Translations under genes and position numbers: made by a program
The notes under the pieces: generated by a model
Told to the model about the DNA's origin: nothing
The model's input: only the letters and a program-made list of their open reading frames with translations
The model's database searches: none
Assembly: GCF_900167185.1 (NCBI RefSeq)
Contig: NZ_FUWM01000019.1
Span: 1-64,000, forward strand
Direction: 5' to 3'
DNA: 64,000 nt
Source: Selenihalanaerobacter shriftii
Lineage (GTDB): Bacteria; Bacillota; Halanaerobiia; Halobacteroidales; Acetohalobiaceae
In this document: positions 1 through 7,267 of the stretch, in pieces
Numbering within the stretch: position 1 is the stretch's first letter
Layout of the letters: every line of letters starts with the position of its first letter

Positions 1-248
1 TTTTCATCATATACCCCTTGGGCTATTTCTGGCACATAAACTTCTCTATCAGACCAATCTGCGTTTTTAAAAGTAGTTAAACCCTTTTTTATTTCTCGGC
101 TTATTGTTGTCCTATGACAGTTCATTTCTCGGGCTATTTCACTATAATTTTTATTTTGCTTATTATATAAATGAGCAATAATCTTACGAGCTCCTAGTTT
201 TAAATGTTTCCCTTTTTCTCTTTCTATGATATAATTACTTTGACGCAT
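1..248 (-). CDS. IS30-family transposase, N-terminal part (partial)
   Basis: The gene reads leftward from an ATG at 248, preceded by a good ribosome site (GGAGG), and leaves the window after about 82 residues. The visible part carries a helix-turn-helix with the sequence RTTISREIKKG at about residues 44-54. This is the hallmark of the HTH_38 domain at the start of IS30-type transposases, which binds the terminal inverted repeats. The catalytic DDE domain would lie off the left edge. Family assignment rests on the HTH only, so a related IS3/IS30 relative is possible. The element has apparently cut into the neighbouring kinase gene. Confidence 0.72.
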   Translation of the reverse strand, partial: MRQSNYIIEREKGKHLKLGARKIIAHLYNKQNKNYSEIAREMNCHRTTISREIKKGLTTFKNADWSDREVYVPEIAQGVYDE

Positions 249-352
249 ATTTGTGCCTCCTTAATGTTTAAGTGTGGTTACTTAACATTTTATCAGAGGA
301 ACAAGTATGTGTCATTTTTTTATTAGCCCGTGCATTTAATTATACAATGCAC
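1..352 (-). mobile_element. right-hand end of an IS30-like insertion sequence (partial)
   Basis: This is the 5' end of a transposase gene plus about 100 bases up to a probable element terminus. The terminus shows a short inverted pair, GTGCATT at 330-336 and AATGCAC at 346-352. Beyond it the sequence becomes readable as the inside of a PAS domain, so the element end is placed near 346-352. The rest of the element lies outside the window. The exact terminal repeat cannot be confirmed without the other end. Confidence 0.6.
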
Positions 353-372
353 CTATTTCTGATTTAATCTTT

Positions 373-1506
373 TTGGTTATGAATAAAAATGGAGAGGTAA
401 AGTTAATTAATCGAAAAGGCTGTGAGATTCTAGGGTATTCGCAAGAGGAGATAATAGGTAAGAATTGGTTTGATAATTTCATGGAAGAAGATATAAAGGA
501 TATATTTAAAAGTATTTTAAAAAGCACAGATACAGATGATGAAAGCATTAAATTTGTTAAACATCATGAAAATAACATCTTAACTAAAAGTGGAGAAACT
601 AAAATGGTTGCGTGGCATAATGCTATAATAAAGGATGAAGAGGGAAACATACAAGAAATATTAAGTTCTGGTTTAGATATTACTGAGAGAAAATTATTAA
701 AAGAAAAGTTGGAGTATAGTCAATTAAAAACAGAATTTTTTGCTAATTTATCCCATGAATTAAAGACTCCATTAAATTTAATCTTTTCTTCACTAAAGAT
801 GTTGAATATGTATCAAAATAAACATTTGGATCCAGAAGATAATAAAAAAGCCAGTAAGTATACAAGTATTATTAAACAGAATGGTTATAGACTTTTAAGG
901 TTGGTTAATAATTTAGTCGATATTAATAAAATTAATGCTAATAATTTTAATCTTAATTTAAAAAATTATGATATAATAAAAGTTATTCGAGATATTACTG
1001 AGTCGGTTGAAGAATATATAAGCGATAAAGATAGAATATTTGAATTTAATTCAGAATTAAGTAAAAAGATAATAGCTTGTGATCCGTTTAATATTGAAAG
1101 AATTATGTTGAATTTACTTTCTAATGCGGTTAAATTTACAGATGAACGAGATAAGATAGTAGTTAGTATATATGATAGAGAAAAAATGGTCTGCATTTCT
1201 GTTAAAGACACAGGAGTAGGAATTGAAAAAGATAAGCAAGAGATAATATTTGAACGATTTGGTCAAGCTGATAAATCTTTTACTAGAAATAGTGAAGGCA
1301 GTGGGATAGGTTTATCAATTGTTAAGTTACTTGTAGAAATGCATGGTGGGATAATAACATTAGAAAGTGAACCAGGAGAAGGTAGTGAATTCATTATAGA
1401 GCTACCGGCTAAGAAGGTAGCAGAAAAGGAAGGTAAACTTCATAACCAAGAGGCTAGAGAATTATTTGATAGAGTGAGTGTAGAGTTTTCTGATATATAT
1501 GATTAA
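373..1506 (+). CDS. PAS-sensor histidine kinase, 5'-truncated (probable pseudogene)
   Basis: This is a cytoplasmic sensor kinase that would autophosphorylate on histidine and pass the phosphate to a response regulator. From the nominal TTG start, a partial PAS domain covers residues 1-105. The phospho-acceptor H-box follows with H128 in SHELKTP, then the ATP-binding domain: N-box NLLSNAVKFT from about 247, G1 box DTGVGI at 279-284, F box FERFGQ and G2 box GSGIGL. The kinase core is intact. The reading frame stays open and PAS-like upstream to about 352, where the IS30-like element end begins. There is no ribosome site before residue 1. The original start and any input or membrane segment are therefore lost. 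No response regulator lies next to it. Confidence 0.8.
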   Translation: MVMNKNGEVKLINRKGCEILGYSQEEIIGKNWFDNFMEEDIKDIFKSILKSTDTDDESIKFVKHHENNILTKSGETKMVAWHNAIIKDEEGNIQEILSSGLDITERKLLKEKLEYSQLKTEFFANLSHELKTPLNLIFSSLKMLNMYQNKHLDPEDNKKASKYTSIIKQNGYRLLRLVNNLVDINKINANNFNLNLKNYDIIKVIRDITESVEEYISDKDRIFEFNSELSKKIIACDPFNIERIMLNLLSNAVKFTDERDKIVVSIYDREKMVCISVKDTGVGIEKDKQEIIFERFGQADKSFTRNSEGSGIGLSIVKLLVEMHGGIITLESEPGEGSEFIIELPAKKVAEKEGKLHNQEARELFDRVSVEFSDIYD

Positions 1507-1577
1507 TTCTGTTATTAATACCTTAAAGAATAATTATAATGAATTTGAGAAATCTTAACTTAAAGGAGGGGATGTAT

Positions 1578-2000
1578 TTGACAGATGAAGATATAATTCA
1601 AAGTAGAATAGAATATATTAAGAAAGCAGAAGAGCGATTATCGAAATTGGCTCAATTATCTAATGAAGATTTTCTAGCAGATGGTGATGCTTTTGCTATT
1701 ACTGAACATCATATTAGAATAGCTTTAGAATCATTATTAGATATCGGTTATCATATTTGTGTAAGTAATGATTTAGGTAAGCCAGAGGATAATACTGAAA
1801 TCCTAAATATGCTAGGAGATCATAAAATACTTACTGAAGATTTTGCTGAGCAGATAAAAGGGATGGGAGATTATAGAAATCGGTTAGTCTATATGTATAA
1901 TGAGGTTACTGGTGATGAGCTATATAATCTACTTCAAAATAAGCTTTCTGACTTTAAAGAGTTTCGTAAGCAGATTAGTGAATATTTAGAAAATAATTAG
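1578..2000 (+). CDS. HepT-like (DUF86) HEPN-fold protein
   Basis: An all-helical protein of about 140 residues of the HepT/DUF86 family. Members are usually RNases or targets of AMPylation paired with an MNT nucleotidyltransferase antitoxin. The family motif R-N-x-L-V-H-x-Y appears here as RNRLVYMY at residues 100-107, so the usual catalytic histidine is a tyrosine. I chose the TTG at 1578 because AAAGGAGGGG (1562-1571) sits at the right distance. The in-frame ATG at 1572 touches that site and the ATG at 1539 has no ribosome site. No MNT partner is adjacent. The gene ends just before the CRISPR leader. It could be a housekeeping YutE-like protein rather than a toxin. Confidence 0.7.
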   Translation: MTDEDIIQSRIEYIKKAEERLSKLAQLSNEDFLADGDAFAITEHHIRIALESLLDIGYHICVSNDLGKPEDNTEILNMLGDHKILTEDFAEQIKGMGDYRNRLVYMYNEVTGDELYNLLQNKLSDFKEFRKQISEYLENN

Positions 2001-2005
2001 TCAAG

Positions 2006-2293
2006 CATTATGTAATATGCAGGATAATTAGGTTTAATATAGAAATTATTAATTAATGGTTAAGTTCTATTTTCGAAACCCCTATAAAAGTAATGATATT
2101 ATAATGGATTTTGATTTAAAAGTTTGCTTGTTAAAATAGCTATAATCCTTAAAATGATAAGGAGTGAGGTGGGTTTCGCAAACCCCAAGGGTTTTTGTGC
2201 AAGATTTAGTTTTCGAAAAATTGGAGGTGATTTCAAGAAGGCGAAGTGCTATAAACGTTGATATCATAGGATTTGTATTTTTAAATTTTCGCG
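2006..2293 (+). promoter_or_regulatory. CRISPR leader 1
   Basis: This ~290-bp AT-rich segment lies directly before the first repeat of array 1. It is closely matched, block by block, by 15173-15457 in front of array 2. Shared blocks include the GCAGGATAATTAGG region (2019 onward), two TTTCGAAA palindromes (near 2071 and 2211), a TTTCGCAAACC block and a GGAGGTGATTTCAAGAAGG block near 2222. Shared, conserved sequence that ends exactly at the repeat identifies it as the leader, which is where new spacers are inserted and the array is transcribed from. Confidence 0.85.
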
Positions 2294-4031
2294 ATTATAG
2301 AGATTACTCCGTTAAGTAGGAGACTGAAAGATTTATGACTATCATCTATAATCTCAAACTTGCCGACATTATAGAGATTACTCCGTTAAGTAGGAGACTG
2401 AAAGTTAAGTGGTCATTTAGCTGGTTTATATTCCAGAGTTGCATTATAGAGATTACTCCGTTAAGTAGGAGACTGAAAGTGAAGACTATAGTTGCTAGAA
2501 TTATTAAGTTTATTTAATTATAGAGATTACTCCGTTAAGTAGGAGACTGAAAGTTTTCATCATCGCTTTTCTCAGGGGCTTTTTCTACTTCATTATAGAG
2601 ATTACTCCGTTAAGTAGGAGACTGAAAGTTTTAACTTTGCTTACCTCTATTGCTTCTGGTAATAATTATAGAGATTACTCCGTTAAGTAGGAGACTGAAA
2701 GTTCTTATATTTTTGGGAACTACAATATAACTTATGAATTATAGAGATTACTCCGTTAAGTAGGAGACTGAAAGTCCATCATAACCAACATAAGGGATAT
2801 GTACTTTTTTAATTACAGAGATTACTCCGTTAAGTAGGAGACTGAAAGCCTTATATAAATATCATAATTTTCTGAAAATTTAAGCCATTACAGAGATTAC
2901 TCCGTTAAGTAGGAGACTGAAAGACAGGAACACTTTTAGTATCTGCTGTCTCAAGTATAGATTACAGAGATTACTCCGTTAAGTAGGAGACTGAAAGGCA
3001 ATAACTAAATAAATATAAAATTTCAAAGGTACATTACAGAGATTACTCCGTTAAGTAGGAGACTGAAAGCCTTATTATCTCTTTCTACATCTTCCCATTT
3101 TAAATAATTACAGAGATTACTCCGTTAAGTAGGAGACTGAAAGTAACTTTATTAGATCCCCCTTCAAACCTTTTTATTTTTATTACAGAGATTACTCCGT
3201 TAAGTAGGAGACTGAAAGTTCAACTTCCGAAATGAATACATTAAATCTCCTATTTATTACAGAGATTACTCCGTTAAGTAGGAGACTGAAAGAGAAAAGA
3301 ATTGATAATTATTAGGGATAAGTGGAATAATTACAGAGATTACTCCGTTAAGTAGGAGACTGAAAGTAAGGAGATTCTCCAAAAGCATCTTTATCAGTTG
3401 CTAATTACAGAGATTACTCCGTTAAGTAGGAGACTGAAAGTGAAGAATATCTAAAACAATGTAAGCCATACCTGTTAATTACAGAGATTACTCCGTTAAG
3501 TAGGAGACTGAAAGATTTAAGACCTAAATCTTCCATTTTATTTTTAGAAAATTACAGAGATTACTCCGTTAAGTAGGAGACTGAAAGGCATATATGCGAT
3601 TCCCGAATAGTTTTAATCAAAAAAATTACAGAGATTACTCCGTTAAGTAGGAGACTGAAAGGCTATGATCTGCCACTTCTTGAGTTTAGTTTCTCTTTTA
3701 TTACAGAGATTACTCCGTTAAGTAGGAGACTGAAAGTCCTTAAATAGCTGCCACATGCCTCCAAAACAAATAAATTACAGAGATTACTCCGTTAAGTAGG
3801 AGACTGAAAGTCAATAACACCGTATACTTTCATTTGATCAGCCCCCATTACAGAGATTACTCCGTTAAGTAGGAGACTGAAAGAACAGTATTACAGCTAG
3901 ACACCGGCGTAGGTGATGTATATTACAAAGACTACTCCGTTAAGTAGGCCATTTCCGGATATTCCTTCCCTGTATCTACACAGAGGTGATGTATATTACA
4001 AAGACTACTCCGTTAAGTAGGAGATTACAAG
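2294..4031 (+). CRISPR. CRISPR array 1: 22 intact 37-bp repeats plus decayed terminal repeats
   Basis: The 37-bp repeat starts ATTA, has TACTCCGTTAAGTAGG in the middle and ends GAGACTGAAAG. Spacers are 35-38 bp. The first repeat is at 2294-2330 and the 22nd at 3847-3883. Repeats 1-7 begin ATTATAGAGATT, repeats 8-22 begin ATTACAGAGATT. A 27-bp truncated repeat (3922-3948) and a repeat with a changed 3' end (3995-4031) begin ATTACAAAGACT, the array 2 type. A short stem (C/T)TACT...AGTAG can form in the RNA. The leader lies on the left, so the newest spacers are near 2331 and the oldest near 3884. The array is transcribed on the + strand and ends at the terminator at 4091. Confidence 0.97.
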
Positions 4032-4070
4032 ATTTATTTTTACTCACATTCTCACTGACACGAACACTTA

Positions 4071-4096
4071 ATTACAAAAATTACTCCATTAGCTAG
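4071..4096 (+). repeat. relic CRISPR repeat
   Basis: ATTACAAAAATTACTCC followed by ATTAGCTAG matches the first two thirds of the repeat with several changes. It lies 39 bp, about one spacer length, after the decayed repeat at 3995-4031. Its 3' end runs into the transcription terminator. It is a dead, leader-distal repeat. Confidence 0.7.
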
Positions 4097-4128
4097 TCTT
4101 TTCAATTATTGAAGAGATTAGCTTTTTT
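4091..4128 (+). terminator. Rho-independent terminator of CRISPR array 1
   Basis: AGCTAGTCTTTTCAA pairs with TTGAAGAGATTAGCT across a three-base loop, allowing G-U pairs, and is followed by a run of six T. It closes the array 1 transcript before the cas1 promoter. Confidence 0.85.
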
Positions 4129-4155
4129 CATGAAAAAAATATTTTTTCTTTTACG

Positions 4156-4190
4156 TTCCCAGACATATGGGAATATGGTATGTTATACTT
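4156..4190 (+). promoter_or_regulatory. candidate cas1 promoter with inverted-repeat operator
   Basis: An extended -10 element TG-T-TATACT lies at 4181-4189. A weak -35 (CAGACA, 4160-4165) is placed 18 bases upstream. A perfect 6-bp inverted repeat, TTCCCA-N6-TGGGAA (4156-4173), covers the -35 region. It looks like a repressor site, perhaps for the WYL protein encoded at 7268, although no second copy was seen in the locus. Confidence 0.45.
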
Positions 4191-4220
4191 CATGTAAATA
4201 AAAATTTTGGAGGTGAGTTT

Positions 4221-5237
4221 ATGGGATCAGAATCACTTGTAGTCTCTGATTATGGAATCTTTATTGGTAAGAAGAGTCAACGAGTAGTTCTCAAAAAAGA
4301 TAAAAAGATCATAGAAGAGATACCACTATTTAAATTAAAAGAAATTTTGGTTACTACTTCTGGAGTATCATTATCTTCAGATGTAATTCAAGAATGTGCT
4401 AAAGCAGGGGTGCAGATTGATTTTGTGACATATACTGGAGAACATTTAGCAAAAGTTTCTTCATCAGCAATGGGAGGTACAATTAAGACTCGTCGAGAGC
4501 AGATATTAGCATATGAAGATAAACGAGGAGTAGATTTAGCTATCACTTTTGCTAACGGAAAGATAGATAATCAAGTTATTTTATTAAAATATTTAGCTAA
4601 ATATCGTAAACGAAAAGATAAAGCTCAATATAAATTAATCTATGAGCAAATTGATAAGATAGAAAACATCAAAGAAGGTTTAAGGGATATAAAAGGAAAG
4701 AATGTAGATGATGTACGACAATTTATACTTTCAATTGAAGGAAGGTCAGCTAAAGAGTATTGGCAAGCAGTAAAAGAAGTTTTACCAGAAGAGATAGAAT
4801 TTCCTGGGCGTAAAACACAAGGAGCTACTGATTTAATTAATTCGTTATTGAATTATGGATATGGAATTTTATATTCTAGAGTTTCAGCTGCTATATTAAG
4901 AGCAGGTTTAGATTTGTATGCAGGATTTTTACATGCTGATCGCCCAGGCAAGCCCTCGTTAGCTTTAGATTTAATTGAAGAATTTAGACAAACTATAGTA
5001 GATAGAACGGTAATTGGATTACTTAATCAGGGGATGAAGTTTAAGATTCAAGATGGAAGGATAGCAGATGAGGACAGGAAGAAGTTTGCTAATAAGATTT
5101 TAAAACGGTTAAAAAGTAAAGAGCGTTATAAGAGTAAGAAGTATAGATTAGAAGTAATCTTACAACAACAAGCTAGAAAAGTAGCGTCTCATGTTAGAAA
5201 AGATAAAATTTATACTCCGTTTATAAGTGGGTGGTAG
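4221..5237 (+). CDS. cas1: CRISPR integrase Cas1
   Basis: Metal-dependent integrase that joins new spacers at the leader-repeat junction in complex with Cas2. The protein has about 338 residues: a β-rich N-terminal domain and a helical catalytic domain. The expected metal ligands are visible: E179 in GRSAKEYW, H238 in LHADRPGK, and the acidic pair around D250/E253-E254 in LALDLIEEF. I start it at the ATG at 4221 behind TTGGAGGTGA rather than at the upstream in-frame ATG at 4167, which overlaps the promoter. cas2 begins two bases after its stop codon, so the two are translated together. Confidence 0.97.
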   Translation: MGSESLVVSDYGIFIGKKSQRVVLKKDKKIIEEIPLFKLKEILVTTSGVSLSSDVIQECAKAGVQIDFVTYTGEHLAKVSSSAMGGTIKTRREQILAYEDKRGVDLAITFANGKIDNQVILLKYLAKYRKRKDKAQYKLIYEQIDKIENIKEGLRDIKGKNVDDVRQFILSIEGRSAKEYWQAVKEVLPEEIEFPGRKTQGATDLINSLLNYGYGILYSRVSAAILRAGLDLYAGFLHADRPGKPSLALDLIEEFRQTIVDRTVIGLLNQGMKFKIQDGRIADEDRKKFANKILKRLKSKERYKSKKYRLEVILQQQARKVASHVRKDKIYTPFISGW

Positions 5238-5238
5238 G

Positions 5239-5499
5239 ATGTATACCTTATTAATTTATGATATTACTGAGGATCGGATTAGAAATAGAGTTGCTGAAAC
5301 TTGTAAAGATTATGGATTACAGAGAGTGCAGTGGAGTGCTTTCTTTGGTAAGATAAATCATAATCTTAGAGAAGAGTTAATGATGAAAATTAGTAGAATT
5401 TTAGGTGACAATGAAGGAAATATTCAGTTATATCCTATCTGTAGCAAAGATATGAAGTTGCATCAAGAGATAGCCAGATATGGTGCTGGTAGATTATGA
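5239..5499 (+). CDS. cas2: CRISPR adaptation protein Cas2
   Basis: Small ferredoxin-fold protein (86 residues from the ATG at 5239) that bridges two Cas1 dimers in the spacer-integration complex. It opens with MYTLLIYDIT, the typical first β-strand ending in the conserved aspartate. The RVQWSAFFG segment corresponds to the second strand region. It is one of the shorter Cas2 forms. The ATG follows the cas1 stop after one base, with GGTGGTAGG as ribosome site overlapping the end of cas1. Its own stop overlaps the cas4 start. Confidence 0.95.
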   Translation: MYTLLIYDITEDRIRNRVAETCKDYGLQRVQWSAFFGKINHNLREELMMKISRILGDNEGNIQLYPICSKDMKLHQEIARYGAGRL

Positions 5500-6065
5500 T
5501 GATTAAGGTAACAGATATTAAGCAGTATGTTTATTGTAAACGAATCATTTATTTTACATATTGCATGCCGCTAAATGTGATGAAAACTTATAAGATGAAG
5601 TTTGGAAAAGAAAAACATGATAGAGTAGAAAGATTAGAAAAGAGAAGGACATTACAGCGATATGGTTTAGAAGATGGAGAGAAAAGATATTCTGTAGATT
5701 TAAATTCGAAACGATTAGGGATAATTGGAAAATTAGATATGTTAGTAGTGAAAGATAACGAGTATATACCTATTGAGTTGAAATATTCAAGTAGAGATCC
5801 AGGTTTACATCATAAATATCAATTAGCAGCTTATGTTCTATTAGTTGAAGAAGAGTATAAAACTTCGCTTAGACGAGGAATAATTCATTTGATTCCAAGG
5901 AAGGACACATTTGAAATTAAGATAACTGCTAATTTAAGAAGAAAGACTAAAGAAATAATTAATGAAATTAAGATGATAGTTGAATTAGAGAGGATGCCAG
6001 AACCAGTGAAAGAACGAGGTAAATGCAAAGACTGTGAATATCAAAACTTTTGTGGTGATGTGTAA
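5496..6065 (+). CDS. cas4: Cas4 nuclease
   Basis: RecB-like (PD-(D/E)XK) iron-sulfur nuclease that trims prespacers and helps choose PAM and orientation during spacer uptake. The catalytic signature is D81 in GKLDMLVV and E94-x-K96 in PIELKYSS. The four cluster cysteines are C14 (VYCKR) and C177, C180 and C186 near the C-terminus. Length (189 aa) fits the family. The start overlaps the cas2 stop and the stop overlaps the csa1 start (TAATG), so the block is a translationally coupled adaptation module. A second Cas4-like protein follows directly. Confidence 0.95.
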   Translation: MMIKVTDIKQYVYCKRIIYFTYCMPLNVMKTYKMKFGKEKHDRVERLEKRRTLQRYGLEDGEKRYSVDLNSKRLGIIGKLDMLVVKDNEYIPIELKYSSRDPGLHHKYQLAAYVLLVEEEYKTSLRRGIIHLIPRKDTFEIKITANLRRKTKEIINEIKMIVELERMPEPVKERGKCKDCEYQNFCGDV

Positions 6066-6982
6066 TGTATTTTTTAACAGATGAAGAGAGACAGAGATTA
6101 ATTCGGGGATTATTACCAAAGTCACGAGAAATCGGAATCTCTGAAGATTTGAGAGGATGGAATTGGAATCAACCACCTTTAGAGCCGATTTATGATCAAA
6201 AGTTAGCTCTTTATGAAATAGCTGGAAAGTATTGTCCTACTAGTCGAGATCTTTATTTGAAAAAAGTGGAGTGGGTAGGCACAAAATGGAATGAGGCGAT
6301 GATTGAAGGAAGTATATTACATAATACTTTAGCTGAATTATTAGTTGCAGCTAAGAAATTAATTTATGTACATGGGGTTCAAGGACAAGCTAAAATAATT
6401 TCTAAATTAAAAGAGCCTAAATTTAAATATTTAGAAAAACGAAAAGATGAGTTAAGTGATAGTTTTTATAATAATTTAAAAGAGAAGGTAAAATTAATGT
6501 GGGAATTTGAATATAATCGTTTAATTTTTAGAATGCAGGAATTATTGTCTAAACAGCCATATATTGGAGTTGATTCGTTAGTAAATTTAACGATTCCAAT
6601 TACTGTTGAACAGAAGTTAGATGGTTCTTTTTTAGGATTAAGCTCTTATCTTAGTGCAGATGCTTTTAATTTCTCTGAACCTATGATTTTAGACTTAAAG
6701 TTTGGCAAGCCTAGAGATTTTCATAACCTAACTATTACAGGTTATGCTTTGGTAATGGAGTCTATTTATTCATTTCCAGTGTCATTAGGATGTATAGTTT
6801 ATCCTGAGTTTAAAAATGGTAGATTGATTTTAAAGAAAGATTTTCAAATCATTGATGATGAATTGAGACAATGGTTTATTGAAGAACGAGATGAGAAGAT
6901 GAGGATAGTCTATGAAAAGATTGACCCAGGTATAGCAAAAGATTGTTATCAAAGCTGTCCTTATTATAAGGAGTGTAATTAA
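6065..6982 (+). CDS. csa1: Csa1, second Cas4-type nuclease
   Basis: A 305-residue Cas4-superfamily protein of the Csa1 (AF1879-like) type, characteristic of subtype I-A. The Csa1 hallmark SEDLRGWNWNQPPLEP lies at about residues 24-39. It is followed by a cysteine in KYCPTSRD and a C-terminal cluster CYQSCPYYKEC. The nuclease core shows ILDLKFGKP near residue 210. In archaeal I-A systems the two Cas4 proteins define opposite ends of each prespacer, and the arrangement here implies the same division of labour. It overlaps cas4 by one base. Confidence 0.92.
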   Translation: MYFLTDEERQRLIRGLLPKSREIGISEDLRGWNWNQPPLEPIYDQKLALYEIAGKYCPTSRDLYLKKVEWVGTKWNEAMIEGSILHNTLAELLVAAKKLIYVHGVQGQAKIISKLKEPKFKYLEKRKDELSDSFYNNLKEKVKLMWEFEYNRLIFRMQELLSKQPYIGVDSLVNLTIPITVEQKLDGSFLGLSSYLSADAFNFSEPMILDLKFGKPRDFHNLTITGYALVMESIYSFPVSLGCIVYPEFKNGRLILKKDFQIIDDELRQWFIEERDEKMRIVYEKIDPGIAKDCYQSCPYYKECN

Positions 6983-6984
6983 TC

Positions 6985-7176
6985 ATGCAAGAATGCTATT
7001 GTTGCAAGTGTGATTTGAAATACTGGACTCCTAAAACTGAAAAGGCAATAGAGAAGTGTCCTTTTTGTGAAATGAGTAATAATTCAGATAAGAACCAAGC
7101 CAATAACTTAGATGTAATAGATAAAATGCGAATTTTAGATATAATAGTAGCTGAAGACAGGAATGATTATGGTTAA
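6985..7176 (+). CDS. small zinc-ribbon protein in the cas operon, unknown function
   Basis: A 63-residue protein I do not recognise. It has a CYCCKC group at residues 4-9 and CPFC about 16 residues later, spaced like a zinc ribbon or rubredoxin knuckle. After that comes a short acidic helix-forming tail. AAGGAG lies about 11 bases before the ATG and the gene starts two bases after csa1, so it is probably translated. It is not a named Cas family that I know. It could be a metal-binding accessory of the adaptation module or a DNA/RNA-binding regulator. A non-coding explanation is unlikely given the paired cysteines. Confidence 0.65.
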   Translation: MQECYCCKCDLKYWTPKTEKAIEKCPFCEMSNNSDKNQANNLDVIDKMRILDIIVAEDRNDYG

Positions 7177-7267
7177 ATATAACATAAATGTATGATTTAG
7201 AAGGATAATGAGTTAAGATCAAGAATGATAAATATGAGGAAGGTTTTAAATAGGGAGGAAGAGCTAG

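Noticed and set aside
2082-2267. Minus-strand open frame across leader 1
   Set aside because: The leader is conserved as DNA in two copies and the frame is not kept in leader 2.
2335-2517. Open frame with a repeated protein segment inside array 1
   Set aside because: It is only the CRISPR repeat read through spacers; no ribosome site and no independent evidence.
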